From positions 248,001-312,000 of the forward strand of contig JAEUPL010000006.1 in NCBI GenBank assembly GCA_016790165.1: a stretch of 64,000 nucleotides of DNA. The letters are read 5' to 3'. A model generated the notes under the pieces. It did no database searches, was not told the origin of the DNA, and saw nothing but the letters and a program-made list of their open reading frames with translations. This DNA is from Burkholderiales bacterium. GTDB taxonomy: Bacteria > Pseudomonadota > Gammaproteobacteria > Burkholderiales > Casimicrobiaceae. The position numbers were made by a program, and so were the translations under genes. Shown here piece by piece: positions 44,419-52,446 of this stretch (the first letter of the stretch is position 1; each line of letters starts with the position of its first letter).

Positions 44419-45480
44419 GTGCCGGGCACTTTGAGCGCGCCGACTCGCCCCCTTCCGAACATTGTTGACGTCGCCCGACGCGCCCGCGTCTCGACGGCGA
44501 CGGTCTCGCGCGTCGTCAATGCCCCCGAGGCCGTGCGACCGGCGTTGCGTGAACGCGTCGAAGCGGTCATCGCGCAACTTGGTTACGTCCCGCATGCCGG
44601 TGCGCGAACGCTCAAGTCGCGCCGCACCGGCACAATCGGGGCGATCTTCCCGACGATCGACAACGCCATCTTCGCGCAGGCGATCAATGTCTTGCAGCGT
44701 CACCTGGTGGATGCGGGGTATCAACTGCTGATCGCCACTTGCGACTACGACCCGGCAGTGGAGGAAAGTCAGGCCCTGAACTTGCTGACGCGCGGCGCCG
44801 ATGCGCTGGTGCTGTGCGGATGCGGGCAGCGCGCGACGATGCTGTCGCGGCTCGCCACGCGCGGCATCCCGGTCGTACATGTGATGAGTTGGCCGTTGCC
44901 CGGCGGGATGGCCGGCGTTGGTTTCGACAATGCCCGCGCCATTGGGCAGGCAGTGCGTTACCTCGCCGATCTCGGGCATCGCCGCATTGCCATGCTGGCC
45001 GGGGTGACCCGCGACAACGACCGCGCGTCGGCGCGTGTGCGTGGCTTTCGCGACGCCATGGCGAGTGCAGGTTTGCCGCTGCCGTCTCAGCGGCTGATTG
45101 AGCGCCCCTATGGGCTGCAGCAAGCCAGGGACGGTTTGCGCGAGCTGCTGGCGGCGCCGCAGCCACCCACTGCGCTGATTTGCGGCAACGACGTGCTGGC
45201 GTTTGGCGCGTTGTTTGAAGCGCAGCATCTTGGCGTGCAGGTTCCAGTCGATCTGTCGATCGTTGGTTTCGATGATCTCGAGCTTGCGTCGCACGTCAAA
45301 CCGGCGCTCACCACCGTGCACGTGCCGGCGGAGACGATGTGGCGTCGCGCCGCGCAACTGGCGGTCGCCCTGCTGAGTGGCGAGGCCACCGTGCGAGCGC
45401 ACGAGGTCGAGGTGTCGCTGATCGTGCGAGGATCGAGCGCACCGCCTGCACGCAAGCGCCGCCAGGGAAACGCTGAATAA
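44419..45480 (+). CDS. LacI-family transcriptional regulator
   Basis: About 353 residues with a GTG start at 44419; GTG 44404 and TTG 44431 are alternatives, and the longer open frame upstream overlaps the permease promoter. The DNA-binding domain is NIVDVARRARVSTATVSRVVN (split here: NIVDVARRARVSTATV then SRVVN), with hinge helix PHAGARTLKSRR. A periplasmic-binding-type effector domain follows. The protein probably represses the divergent importer and the HisD-like operon until the substrate or a metabolite binds. Its last residues, QGNAE and the stop codon, are encoded by the left end of a palindromic repeat. Confidence 0.93.
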   Translation: MPGTLSAPTRPLPNIVDVARRARVSTATVSRVVNAPEAVRPALRERVEAVIAQLGYVPHAGARTLKSRRTGTIGAIFPTIDNAIFAQAINVLQRHLVDAGYQLLIATCDYDPAVEESQALNLLTRGADALVLCGCGQRATMLSRLATRGIPVVHVMSWPLPGGMAGVGFDNARAIGQAVRYLADLGHRRIAMLAGVTRDNDRASARVRGFRDAMASAGLPLPSQRLIERPYGLQQARDGLRELLAAPQPPTALICGNDVLAFGALFEAQHLGVQVPVDLSIVGFDDLELASHVKPALTTVHVPAETMWRRAAQLAVALLSGEATVRAHEVEVSLIVRGSSAPPARKRRQGNAE

Positions 45481-45525
45481 GTCTGCCCGATGCGACGGGT
45501 GCGTGAGACTTGTTCGGCGTTTCCG
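45464..45525. repeat. Palindromic element, short copy, overlapping the lacI 3' end
   Basis: Starts AGGGAAACGCTGAATAAGTC and ends GACTTGTTCGGCGTTTCC, the same terminal inverted repeats as 5561-5726 but with only about 22 bp between them. The left end forms the last six codons of the LacI gene, including the TAA stop. Confidence 0.8.
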
Positions 45526-45554
45526 TGGCAAAGGCCAGAGTTGCCCGATGCGCT

Positions 45555-47285
45555 TCACTCGTTTGTGACCAGGCTTTGCCCTGGGCTGACGCGCGTAAAG
45601 CGCACCGCTTCGCGTGCGATACGCAATCCGTCGTCTTGCTGTCGCACCGCAATGTGGCTGGAACTCGCCAGATCGCCGGTATCCGGGAAGTCTTCCCGGA
45701 AGTGGGCTCCACGCGAGTCTTCGCGAGCCAGCGCCGAGAGCGCGATGACGCGGCTCACGGCGATCAGGTTTTTCAGGTTCAGCCAATCGTGCCAGCCCAT
45801 GTGAAAGGCGCGGTCAACATCCGTCACGCCTGTGAGGCTCAACTGGGTTTCAAGGGCATCAAGTTTGGCCAGGCCGCTTTCGAGCGACGCCCGCGTCCGC
45901 AGAATGCCCACATCGGCCCACATGCAGTTGTACAGGCCTTCACGGATGGCTTCGAGATCGCCCGCTGGCCGTTGGAATGGCGCCTCGGCACGCCTTACTG
46001 CTGCAGCAATGGCGTCGTGGTCGGGCGCACGGAACGTGCCTTCGCGACGAACCCATTCGGCCATGGTGTCGCCGGCAATGCCGCCGAACACGGTGGAGTT
46101 GGCGACCCCATTGCCGCCGAGCCGGTTGGCGCCATGGACGCCGCCGGTGTCTTCACCCGCAGCGAAGAGCGCACGCAGCGGCGTGCGGGTGTCGGGCTCA
46201 AAGACAACGCCACCCATCATGTAGTGCGCCGTCGGCACCACTTCCACGCGGCCACCGGCGAGATCGAATCCGCAATCTTCGCAGCGCTCGACCATGCCCT
46301 TGAACTGCTGACGCACCGTCTCGACGCCCAGGTGGTGCATCTGAATCCACACACCGCCATTGGGTGTGGTGCGGCCGTCGCGCATTTCACGATAAATCGA
46401 ACGGCTGACGATGTCACGCGTGGCCCGCTCAGCGCGATCATCGTAGCGCGACATAAAGCGCTCTCCCTCGCCGTTGAGCAACCAGCCACCGGCGCCACGT
46501 AAACCTTCTTCGAGCACGGTGCCGGTCATGCGCGTGCCGCTGCCGGCAAGCAGCCCGGTTGGATGAAACTGCACCATTTCCATGTCGCGCAGCGGCAGTC
46601 CGGCGCGCAGTGCCATCGCGAGGCCGTCGCAACTTTTGTCGCCCGACGGCGTGTGGTACTTGTACATGGTCGGTCCGCCACCGGTCGCCAGCAACACCGC
46701 CTTGGCCTGCACAAAGACGTAGCCACCGGTCCGCATGTCGATCATCAACACGCCGGCCAGCGCATCACCGGAAGCGGTCTTCACCAGCTCAATGGCGCGA
46801 TGCTCCTCCAGGCGCTCGATACCGCGCGCCCAAACCTGTTCGGCCAGGCGGTTGATGATCTCGATGCCGGTGAGATCGCCTTTGTGCACGGTGCGGTCAA
46901 ACGTTTGCCCGGCGAACGCCTTCTGATGGATGCTGCCATCGGGATTGCGGTCGAAGAAGCAGCCGAGTTCGTTCTCGAGCTCGCGCACGCGCTCCACGGC
47001 CGTGGACACGAGCGTCCAGGCCAAATCCTGATCAGCCAGCCACTTGCTGCCTTCGATGGTGTCCATGAAGTGCCGCTCGACCGAGTCGCCCGGCGCCAAC
47101 GCCACGTTGTAGCCGCCCTGCACCATCCGCGTGCAGCCGCATTTGCCCAGCAGCCCCTTTACGGCGACCGTGACTTCCAGCTCCGGCGCGCGTTGGTGCG
47201 CGTGCAGCGCGGCAAAGAGCCCGGCCCCGCCGGAGCCAAGAATCAGAATGTCAGTCTGCATCTGCCGAACAGTCGGGCTGGTCAT
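45555..47285 (-). CDS. Fumarate reductase/succinate dehydrogenase-type flavoprotein
   Basis: A 576-residue FAD protein. It has the dinucleotide motif ILILGSGGAGLFAALHA (about residues 13-29), the active-site MVQFHPTG (about 235), and an adenine-binding GEDTGGVHGANRLGGNGVANS (quoted in part: GEDTGGVHGANRLGG). Where covalent-FAD SdhA/FrdA enzymes have SHT in the loop before QGG, this protein has GCT (Cys about 51), so FAD is probably not covalently bound. It reduces an enoate such as fumarate, or oxidises the saturated acid. Last gene of the operon with fumarase-like and membrane subunits. Confidence 0.9.
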   Translation of the reverse strand: MTSPTVRQMQTDILILGSGGAGLFAALHAHQRAPELEVTVAVKGLLGKCGCTRMVQGGYNVALAPGDSVERHFMDTIEGSKWLADQDLAWTLVSTAVERVRELENELGCFFDRNPDGSIHQKAFAGQTFDRTVHKGDLTGIEIINRLAEQVWARGIERLEEHRAIELVKTASGDALAGVLMIDMRTGGYVFVQAKAVLLATGGGPTMYKYHTPSGDKSCDGLAMALRAGLPLRDMEMVQFHPTGLLAGSGTRMTGTVLEEGLRGAGGWLLNGEGERFMSRYDDRAERATRDIVSRSIYREMRDGRTTPNGGVWIQMHHLGVETVRQQFKGMVERCEDCGFDLAGGRVEVVPTAHYMMGGVVFEPDTRTPLRALFAAGEDTGGVHGANRLGGNGVANSTVFGGIAGDTMAEWVRREGTFRAPDHDAIAAAVRRAEAPFQRPAGDLEAIREGLYNCMWADVGILRTRASLESGLAKLDALETQLSLTGVTDVDRAFHMGWHDWLNLKNLIAVSRVIALSALAREDSRGAHFREDFPDTGDLASSSHIAVRQQDDGLRIAREAVRFTRVSPGQSLVTNE

Positions 47286-47893
47286 GCACGCACTCCCAGC
47301 GAAGCGAGCACCTGAGCGCGCTTCCCCGCCGTATCGGCCTGAACGGTCCGGTACAGACTGCCGCCGTGGCTATCCATGGCCACCAGCAACGGCCCGAAGT
47401 CGCGAATCGCAAAGCGCCACAGACTCTCGGGGTTCAGGTCGTCGAGATCAACGTCCTCGATGCGCTCGATCCAGGTGGTCTCCAGCGCGGCGGTGCCACC
47501 CACGATGGCGAGGTAGGCGCCACCCAGCTCGGCAAAAGCCTGAGATGAGCCGTCGCGCAGCCCCCCCTTGCCGATGATCAAGCGCACGCCTTCTCGTTCC
47601 ATGAGCGGGCGGCTAAAGCGCTCCATCCGGTCGGATGTCGTGGTGCCAATGCATACGGGGGCATAACCGGCGGGGTGCTCGGCGCTGGGCGGCACTTTGC
47701 GCACATTGGGCGCGGTGTGAATCACGGCGTGACCCCGAAGGTCGAGTCGCGTGCTGCGACCCCGGTCGAACATGTGAATTTGCGTCGCGTCGCGAATGCC
47801 GTACAGCGTGTTGCGCAGCGTGACGGTGTCGTTGATGCGCAATGCGCGCACTTGCGCCTCGGAGGCCGGCATGTCAAGCACGTGGTGTGTCAT
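47282..47893 (-). CDS. Class I fumarase/tartrate dehydratase beta subunit
   Basis: A 203-residue protein starting at MTHHVLDMPASEAQVRALR. The segments LRINDTVTLRNTLYGIRDATQIH, HTAPNVRK, GYAPVCIGTTTSDRME and LIIGKGGLRDGSS correspond to the C-terminal (beta) domain of Fe-S fumarases and the beta subunit of L(+)-tartrate dehydratase. It lies 13 nt after the alpha gene and overlaps the flavoprotein start. Together they hydrate or dehydrate a dicarboxylate (fumarate/malate, or mesaconate or tartrate). Confidence 0.92.
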   Translation of the reverse strand: MTHHVLDMPASEAQVRALRINDTVTLRNTLYGIRDATQIHMFDRGRSTRLDLRGHAVIHTAPNVRKVPPSAEHPAGYAPVCIGTTTSDRMERFSRPLMEREGVRLIIGKGGLRDGSSQAFAELGGAYLAIVGGTAALETTWIERIEDVDLDDLNPESLWRFAIRDFGPLLVAMDSHGGSLYRTVQADTAGKRAQVLASLGVRA

Positions 47894-47906
47894 TGCCAAT
47901 ACTCCA

Positions 47907-48782
47907 TCAGAAGCCGTAGCGCACGCCATGGGACGTGAAGCTGGCGCGTGCGCGTCGTGCAGAGTGGCACTGCATGTTGACGGCAATCGGGTTCATTGTG
48001 ATGTGCGTGGCAGCGAGTTCGATATGAACGGCAAAGGCGGTCGAATCGCCGCCGAGGCCCTGCGGGCCGACGCCAAGCTGGTTTACTGCCGCGCTCAATT
48101 GCCGCTCGAGAGTGGCTCCGTCAGGATCGGCGCAGACGCTGCCGAGCGGGCGTGTGGCCGCCCGTTTGGCGAGTGCGACCACCAGATCAGACGTGCCGCC
48201 CAAGCCGACGCCGACGATGGTGGGTGGACACGTTTTGCCGCCGGCGGCCAGCACGCTGTCGATCACGAAGGTCTTGATCGCGTCGACGCCTTCAGCGGGG
48301 ATTGCCATGCGCAGGAACGACCCGTTCTCGCTGCCGCTCCCTTTGGGAACCATCTCGATTTCAAGCAGATCGGGGGTAGCGCAGTAAGCCCAATGAATGA
48401 CTGGCACACCGATCCCGCAGGAAGTGTGTTCGTTCTTGCGCGTCAGCGGATGCACGACGGAACTACGCAGCGGATGATCCTGCGTGGCACGCGTACACCC
48501 GCGCCGGATGGCGTGCTCCAGATCAATCCCGTCTACCTGCACGCCGCGGCCGATGGTGATGTTGTAGATCGGGATTCCCGTGTCCTGACAGAGCAGGTTG
48601 TTGGTTGCTTCTGCCACGGTGATGTTGCGCACCATCGTTCCGAGCAGGGACTGTGCCGTGGCACCAGACTCCTGTCGCCGCAATTGGGTGAATCCATCCT
48701 TGATGTCAGGCGGGAGCACCTTTAGCGCGCGAATGTAGAGTTCCTTCGCCGCGTCCTCTACACATTGCAGATCAACTTTCAT
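47907..48782 (-). CDS. Class I fumarase/tartrate dehydratase alpha subunit
   Basis: A 291-residue protein starting at MKVDLQCVEDAAKELYI. Three cysteines for the catalytic [4Fe-4S] cluster lie in LLCQDTGIPIY (about 64), TSCGIGVPVIHW (about 120) and GGKTCPPTIVGVGLGGT (about 190). It forms a two-subunit class I hydratase with the following gene. The substrate (fumarate, mesaconate or tartrate) cannot be separated by sequence alone. Confidence 0.93.
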   Translation of the reverse strand: MKVDLQCVEDAAKELYIRALKVLPPDIKDGFTQLRRQESGATAQSLLGTMVRNITVAEATNNLLCQDTGIPIYNITIGRGVQVDGIDLEHAIRRGCTRATQDHPLRSSVVHPLTRKNEHTSCGIGVPVIHWAYCATPDLLEIEMVPKGSGSENGSFLRMAIPAEGVDAIKTFVIDSVLAAGGKTCPPTIVGVGLGGTSDLVVALAKRAATRPLGSVCADPDGATLERQLSAAVNQLGVGPQGLGGDSTAFAVHIELAATHITMNPIAVNMQCHSARRARASFTSHGVRYGF

Positions 48783-48790
48783 CGCGCGGC

Positions 48791-49765
48791 TCAGTTGAGT
48801 TGCAGCTTGCGCGAGGCAGCCACTTCTGCCCACCGTACCAGTTCGCGATCAATCTGCCGCACGAAATCGGCGCTGTTGCTCAGCACGGGTGACATGCCCT
48901 GCGCGGTCAGGCGTGATGCGACATCGGCCTCAGCCATTACGCGCGTCGTATCGCGCTGCACTTTTTGCAGCACGGCGGGCGGTGTGCCGGCCGGGGCAAA
49001 GAGCCCAAACCAGCCGATGTTCTCAAAGCCCGGCAGTCCGGCCTCGTGAGCAGTCGGCACATCCGGCAATTGCGGCATGCGTACCTTGCTGGTGACGGCC
49101 AGCGCGCGGAGGCGACCGGGTCCCAGCAGGGCGGATGCGGCTGCGAAATTGCCCACCATCATCTGCACCTGCCCGGCCATGAGGTCGCTGTACCCGAGCG
49201 ACTCGCCCTTGTAGGGGACGTGCTGCAAGTCGATGCCGGCGGCATCGGCGAAATTCTCGCCAGCCAGGTGGACCTGACTGCCGATACCCGCCGAAGCAAA
49301 GTTGATCGCGCCGGGTTTCGCTTTGGCCGCGGCAATCAGGTCTTTCAGATTTTTGTGCGGCGCTGCATCCTGCACCACTACCAGCATCGGCCCTTGCGCA
49401 ACATTGATGATGGGCACCAAGTCTTTCTTGGTGTCAAACGGCATCTTTCTGTAGAGCGCCGGGTTGATGGTGATCGAGCCTGAGGCCATCAGCAGTGTGT
49501 AGCCATCGCCGGGCGACTTTGCCACTGCGTCAGCTCCCACGTTGCCGCCCGCGCCGGCGCGGTTGTCGACAACCACGGGCTGGCCCCACAACTGCGAGAG
49601 CTTTTGCCCGAGCAGGCGGGCGATGACGTCGGTGGAGCCGCCGGCGGCGAAGGGAACGACCAGCCGCACCGGTTTGTTCGGCCAGGTGTCTTGCGCAGAC
49701 GCAAAGCCTGCCAGTCCGCACGCGGCGAACAGAAGCAGAGCGAGTCGATGTGTCAGCGGAATCAT
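48791..49765 (-). CDS. Bug/TctC-family periplasmic binding protein
   Basis: A 324-residue exported protein with a signal ending GFASAQ (about residue 25). The mature start DTWPNKPVRLVVPFAAGGSTDVIARLLG and DNRAGAGGNVGADAVAKS are Bug hallmarks. Such proteins bind carboxylates, mostly dicarboxylates and aromatic acids. No TctA/TctB membrane genes are adjacent, as for most Bug proteins. Its place inside the fumarase/flavoprotein operon suggests it binds the operon's dicarboxylate substrate. Confidence 0.93.
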   Translation of the reverse strand: MIPLTHRLALLLFAACGLAGFASAQDTWPNKPVRLVVPFAAGGSTDVIARLLGQKLSQLWGQPVVVDNRAGAGGNVGADAVAKSPGDGYTLLMASGSITINPALYRKMPFDTKKDLVPIINVAQGPMLVVVQDAAPHKNLKDLIAAAKAKPGAINFASAGIGSQVHLAGENFADAAGIDLQHVPYKGESLGYSDLMAGQVQMMVGNFAAASALLGPGRLRALAVTSKVRMPQLPDVPTAHEAGLPGFENIGWFGLFAPAGTPPAVLQKVQRDTTRVMAEADVASRLTAQGMSPVLSNSADFVRQIDRELVRWAEVAASRKLQLN

Positions 49766-49799
49766 GGGTTATCTCCTCAAGTGCAATGTGGCGTGATGA

Positions 49800-50159
49800 T
49801 CACGCCAGCAGTGATAGCGCGAACGCGAGGCCAACCGCAAGCGCAACGCCCACGCCACCGGCGATCCAGTTCTTGCGCAGGCCGGATGCTGGCCCGAATT
49901 CGATCAGCAGCAAGCGCACGCCACCCGTCAGGTGCAGCGCAAGCAACGTCACCAGGCCCCACTCGGCTACCTTCAGCAGTGCCGAATCGGTGAGTCGCAA
50001 CAAGCCATTGAGCGCAGCCGTCCCGTGCAGTGCCTGCGCCAGCAGGGTGAAATGCACAGGCAGAAACAGCGCGAGCAGGAGCCCCGAGACCCGGTGCAGC
50101 CAGAACGCCCACCACGCGGGGTGGTTGCGCGCGCGAAAATCGTTGCGGCGCATCGTCAT
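49800..50159 (-). CDS. Succinate dehydrogenase/fumarate reductase-type membrane subunit (D-like)
   Basis: A 119-residue protein starting at MTMRRNDFRARNHPAWWAFWLHRV (cited only in part), with three predicted helices. His residues in LHRVSGLLLALFLPVHF and ALHLTGGVRLL are candidate heme b ligands. It overlaps the preceding subunit by 4 nt. It should anchor the flavoprotein and iron-sulfur subunits and pass electrons to or from quinone. Confidence 0.8.
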   Translation of the reverse strand: MTMRRNDFRARNHPAWWAFWLHRVSGLLLALFLPVHFTLLAQALHGTAALNGLLRLTDSALLKVAEWGLVTLLALHLTGGVRLLLIEFGPASGLRKNWIAGGVGVALAVGLAFALSLLA

Positions 50160-50515
50160 GCCCCGGCGCGATACACGGCCCACACCGCGCGCAGCCCGAG
50201 CACCACGAGCAGCAGCGCAAAACCGCGCGCGAGCCAGAGGGCATTGCGGGCGCTGAACTGCCACCACTCGCGAGCGATGACAGCCAGGCCGAGCGGCGCA
50301 TGGACTGCGCACGCAAGCACGAACAGCGAGTAGAAGCCCGCGACAGCAACGTTGCCGCGAGTCCGCGCAAGAATCGCCTCTGCGCTCAGGCCACCGCGCA
50401 CGGCGTAGATCATGACGGCCAGGTGAACCAACACGCAGATCGCAAGCACCATCGCGCTAATTCGTTGCCAGTACCAGCGCCGCGCCTGCGCAATGGCGTG
50501 CTCATGGATGCTCAC
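50156..50515 (-). CDS. Succinate dehydrogenase/fumarate reductase-type membrane subunit (C-like)
   Basis: A 119-residue protein with three predicted helices. The segments RISAMVLAICVLVHLAVMIY and LACAVHAPLGLAVIAREW supply His residues for a heme b. The start overlaps the iron-sulfur subunit stop by 4 nt. Sequence identity within this family is low, so the call rests on length, helix pattern and operon position. Confidence 0.78.
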   Translation of the reverse strand: MSIHEHAIAQARRWYWQRISAMVLAICVLVHLAVMIYAVRGGLSAEAILARTRGNVAVAGFYSLFVLACAVHAPLGLAVIAREWWQFSARNALWLARGFALLLVVLGLRAVWAVYRAGA

Positions 50516-51243
50516 AGTTCGCCTTTCGCTGCCGCGCGGCCCACCGTGCGCTTCAGGCCCGCGATGCCGAGCGTCGGCGCAATGCCCTTCGGGCAGCGTT
50601 CAGTGCACGAGCCCTGCGTGTGACAGCTGTGGCAGCCCGCGTCGCCCGCCACGGCGCGCAGGCGTTCGCGGCGGTCGGTGTCGCGCACGTCGTTCACCAG
50701 TGTCCATGCGCGATTGAGCGCAGCAGGGCCAAGAAATTCCGGACGCCATTGCACAACGTCGCAGGAGCCGTAACAGACGCCGCACCCAATGCACTCAATG
50801 CCTGCGTTCGCCGCCCGACGCTCGGGCGAGTCGGGCGAAACTCTAGCGAAGTCGTCAAGGCGCGTCTGCGCCCCCTGAAAGCGGCCACGGGCTGCCGCCC
50901 ACTTGTCGAAGAAGGGCCGCATGTCGGTCGCCAGGTCTTTCACCACCGGGAGGTTGGCCAGTGGTGCGATCTCAAGCGCGCCGTCATCGCCGATTACCCG
51001 CGACACGTGCGTGCGGCAGGTCCAGCGGGCTTTGCCGTTGACGGTCATCGCACACGAGCCGCACATGCCGACCCGGCACGCGTAGCGGTAGGAGAGCGTG
51101 GGGTCGATGGCCCGTTGCACATGGGTCACCACGTCAAGCACGGTCTGGCTGTCCCGGCGCGGTACGTCGTAGGTCTGAAACGTGCCGCCGACGTCGGCGC
51201 TACCGCCGCGCCAGATTCGTACCTGCAAAGTTGTTTCGCTCAT
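50512..51243 (-). CDS. Succinate dehydrogenase/fumarate reductase-type iron-sulfur subunit
   Basis: A 243-residue protein starting at MSETTLQVRIWRGG. Cysteine clusters are YACRVGMCGSC with a fourth Cys about 11 residues on ([2Fe-2S], about residues 54-76), IECIGCGVCYGSC ([4Fe-4S], about 146-158) and CHSCHTQGSCTERCPKG ([3Fe-4S], about 205-221). It transfers electrons between the flavoprotein and the membrane subunits. The first gene of the operon, divergent from the LysR gene. Confidence 0.92.
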   Translation of the reverse strand: MSETTLQVRIWRGGSADVGGTFQTYDVPRRDSQTVLDVVTHVQRAIDPTLSYRYACRVGMCGSCAMTVNGKARWTCRTHVSRVIGDDGALEIAPLANLPVVKDLATDMRPFFDKWAAARGRFQGAQTRLDDFARVSPDSPERRAANAGIECIGCGVCYGSCDVVQWRPEFLGPAALNRAWTLVNDVRDTDRRERLRAVAGDAGCHSCHTQGSCTERCPKGIAPTLGIAGLKRTVGRAAAKGEL

Positions 51244-51322
51244 CGATTCCAATCCAGGAAATCCTTGCCGTTCGCGATACGCAGCACGTGAAGCGCTGCT
51301 TGCGAGGTAATCGCGGGCAATG

Positions 51323-51336
51323 ATAGTCGTCACTAT
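51323..51336. promoter_or_regulatory. Palindrome ATAGTCGTCACTAT in the LysR divergent region
   Basis: ATAGT and ACTAT flank CGTC, 80 bp from each start. Palindromes of this type in a LysR divergent promoter are typical regulator sites. The match is to the general pattern only. Confidence 0.45.
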
Positions 51337-51404
51337 GACAAACAAAAAGCGATGTTTTGTTACTCTGAGATAAAGTATTCGTATGTCTCATCGAAGGCCG
51401 CGAA

Positions 51405-52301
51405 ATGGCATCCATCCGTACCCTGCAAACGTTTCTCTCCGCCGCGCGTCTCGGCAGCTTTGCGGCGGCGGGGCAGGAGGTGGGCTTAACGGCGGCGGGG
51501 GTTGGCCTGCAAGTGCGGGCGCTTGAGGAGGAGCTGGGCGTCGCGCTGTTCGACCGTGGCGCTCGCGCCGTGGTGCTGAACCCCGAGGGTCGGCGTCACG
51601 TCGAGGCCATTGCCGATATCGTTGAACGCTGGCAACAACTGCCGGCCCGGCGAGCCCGTGACGGGCTCGCGGGCACCGTGGTGATGGGGGCGCTGGTCTC
51701 GGCGCTGATGGGCGCGTTTGCCGATGCGCTCTGGATGATCAAGCGTCGCCACCCAGCGCTGGCGGTCACCTTGCTCGCAGGGCAGTCGGCGGACTTCATG
51801 AACCGTGTCGAGCGCGGTGAACTCGACGCCGCCGTCGTTACCCAGCCGCCGGTGCTGCTGCCCACGTCAGTGCACTGGACACCGCTGTACCGCGAGCCGA
51901 TGGTGCTGATCGTGCCCACCCGTCCGCATTTCGCATTGCCCAGGGCGCCGCGGGACATACTCGCGCAGTGCCCATTCATGCGCTTTGACCGACGCACGTG
52001 GACCGGTCATCTCGTCAACGAAGCCCTCGCGCAGTGCGATGTCACGGTCAACGAAGGGCTGGAGTTGAACTCGGTGGAGGCCATCGTCGAGCTGGTGCGG
52101 CAAGGCTTCGGCGTCGCCATCGTGCCGCAACTCGCGAACTTGCGCTGGAGCCGTGATCGCGCGCTGCGCGTCGTGCCGCTGCCGCAGATCACGGTCGAGC
52201 GCAACGTTGGCCTGCTCGAGCGCCGCCGCCACAACCGGCAGCGCTTCACGCAAGCGTTGAAGGATCACTTCAACGCGGCAGTCGGGCGTGCCGAGCCCTG
52301 A
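51405..52301 (+). CDS. LysR-family transcriptional regulator
   Basis: A 298-residue protein. The winged helix-turn-helix begins MASIRTLQTFLSAARLGSFAAAGQEVGLT and ends in LEEELGVALFDRG. An effector domain with GELDAAVVTQPP and GFGVAIVPQLA follows. Divergently transcribed from the reductase/fumarase operon, it is the obvious candidate to activate it in response to a dicarboxylate inducer. Confidence 0.92.
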   Translation: MASIRTLQTFLSAARLGSFAAAGQEVGLTAAGVGLQVRALEEELGVALFDRGARAVVLNPEGRRHVEAIADIVERWQQLPARRARDGLAGTVVMGALVSALMGAFADALWMIKRRHPALAVTLLAGQSADFMNRVERGELDAAVVTQPPVLLPTSVHWTPLYREPMVLIVPTRPHFALPRAPRDILAQCPFMRFDRRTWTGHLVNEALAQCDVTVNEGLELNSVEAIVELVRQGFGVAIVPQLANLRWSRDRALRVVPLPQITVERNVGLLERRRHNRQRFTQALKDHFNAAVGRAEP

Positions 52302-52328
52302 CGCCCACCCGTATCGACCGGCGGATAT

Positions 52329-52444
52329 GGCTTTTCCGGTGAAACGACGGCCAGGCGGTCGCTACAGCAGAATTTTCTTGAATGTCGACATGTGAAAAAA
52401 ATGGCATGTAACGACCGCCGAATAGTCGTTAGCGGCAAAAAGCT
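52329..52444. repeat. 116-bp dispersed repeat, copy B
   Basis: Begins GGCTTTTCCGGTGAAACGAC and ends GTCGTTAGCGGCAAAAAGCT. The central GCAGAATTTTCTTGAATGTCGACA (24 bases, of which ATTTTCT and GTCGACA are shared) aligns with copy D. It contains two hairpins, GACGGCCAGGCGGTCG-like and ACGACCGCCGAATAGTCGTT. It lies between the convergent LysR and MFS genes. Confidence 0.8.
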
Positions 52445-52446
52445 GA

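Noticed and set aside
44287-45786. A 499-codon open frame on the minus strand opposite the LacI gene
   Set aside because: It is antisense to a well-supported regulator, reads as Arg/His-rich low-complexity sequence, and has no family resemblance; it is a by-product of high GC.
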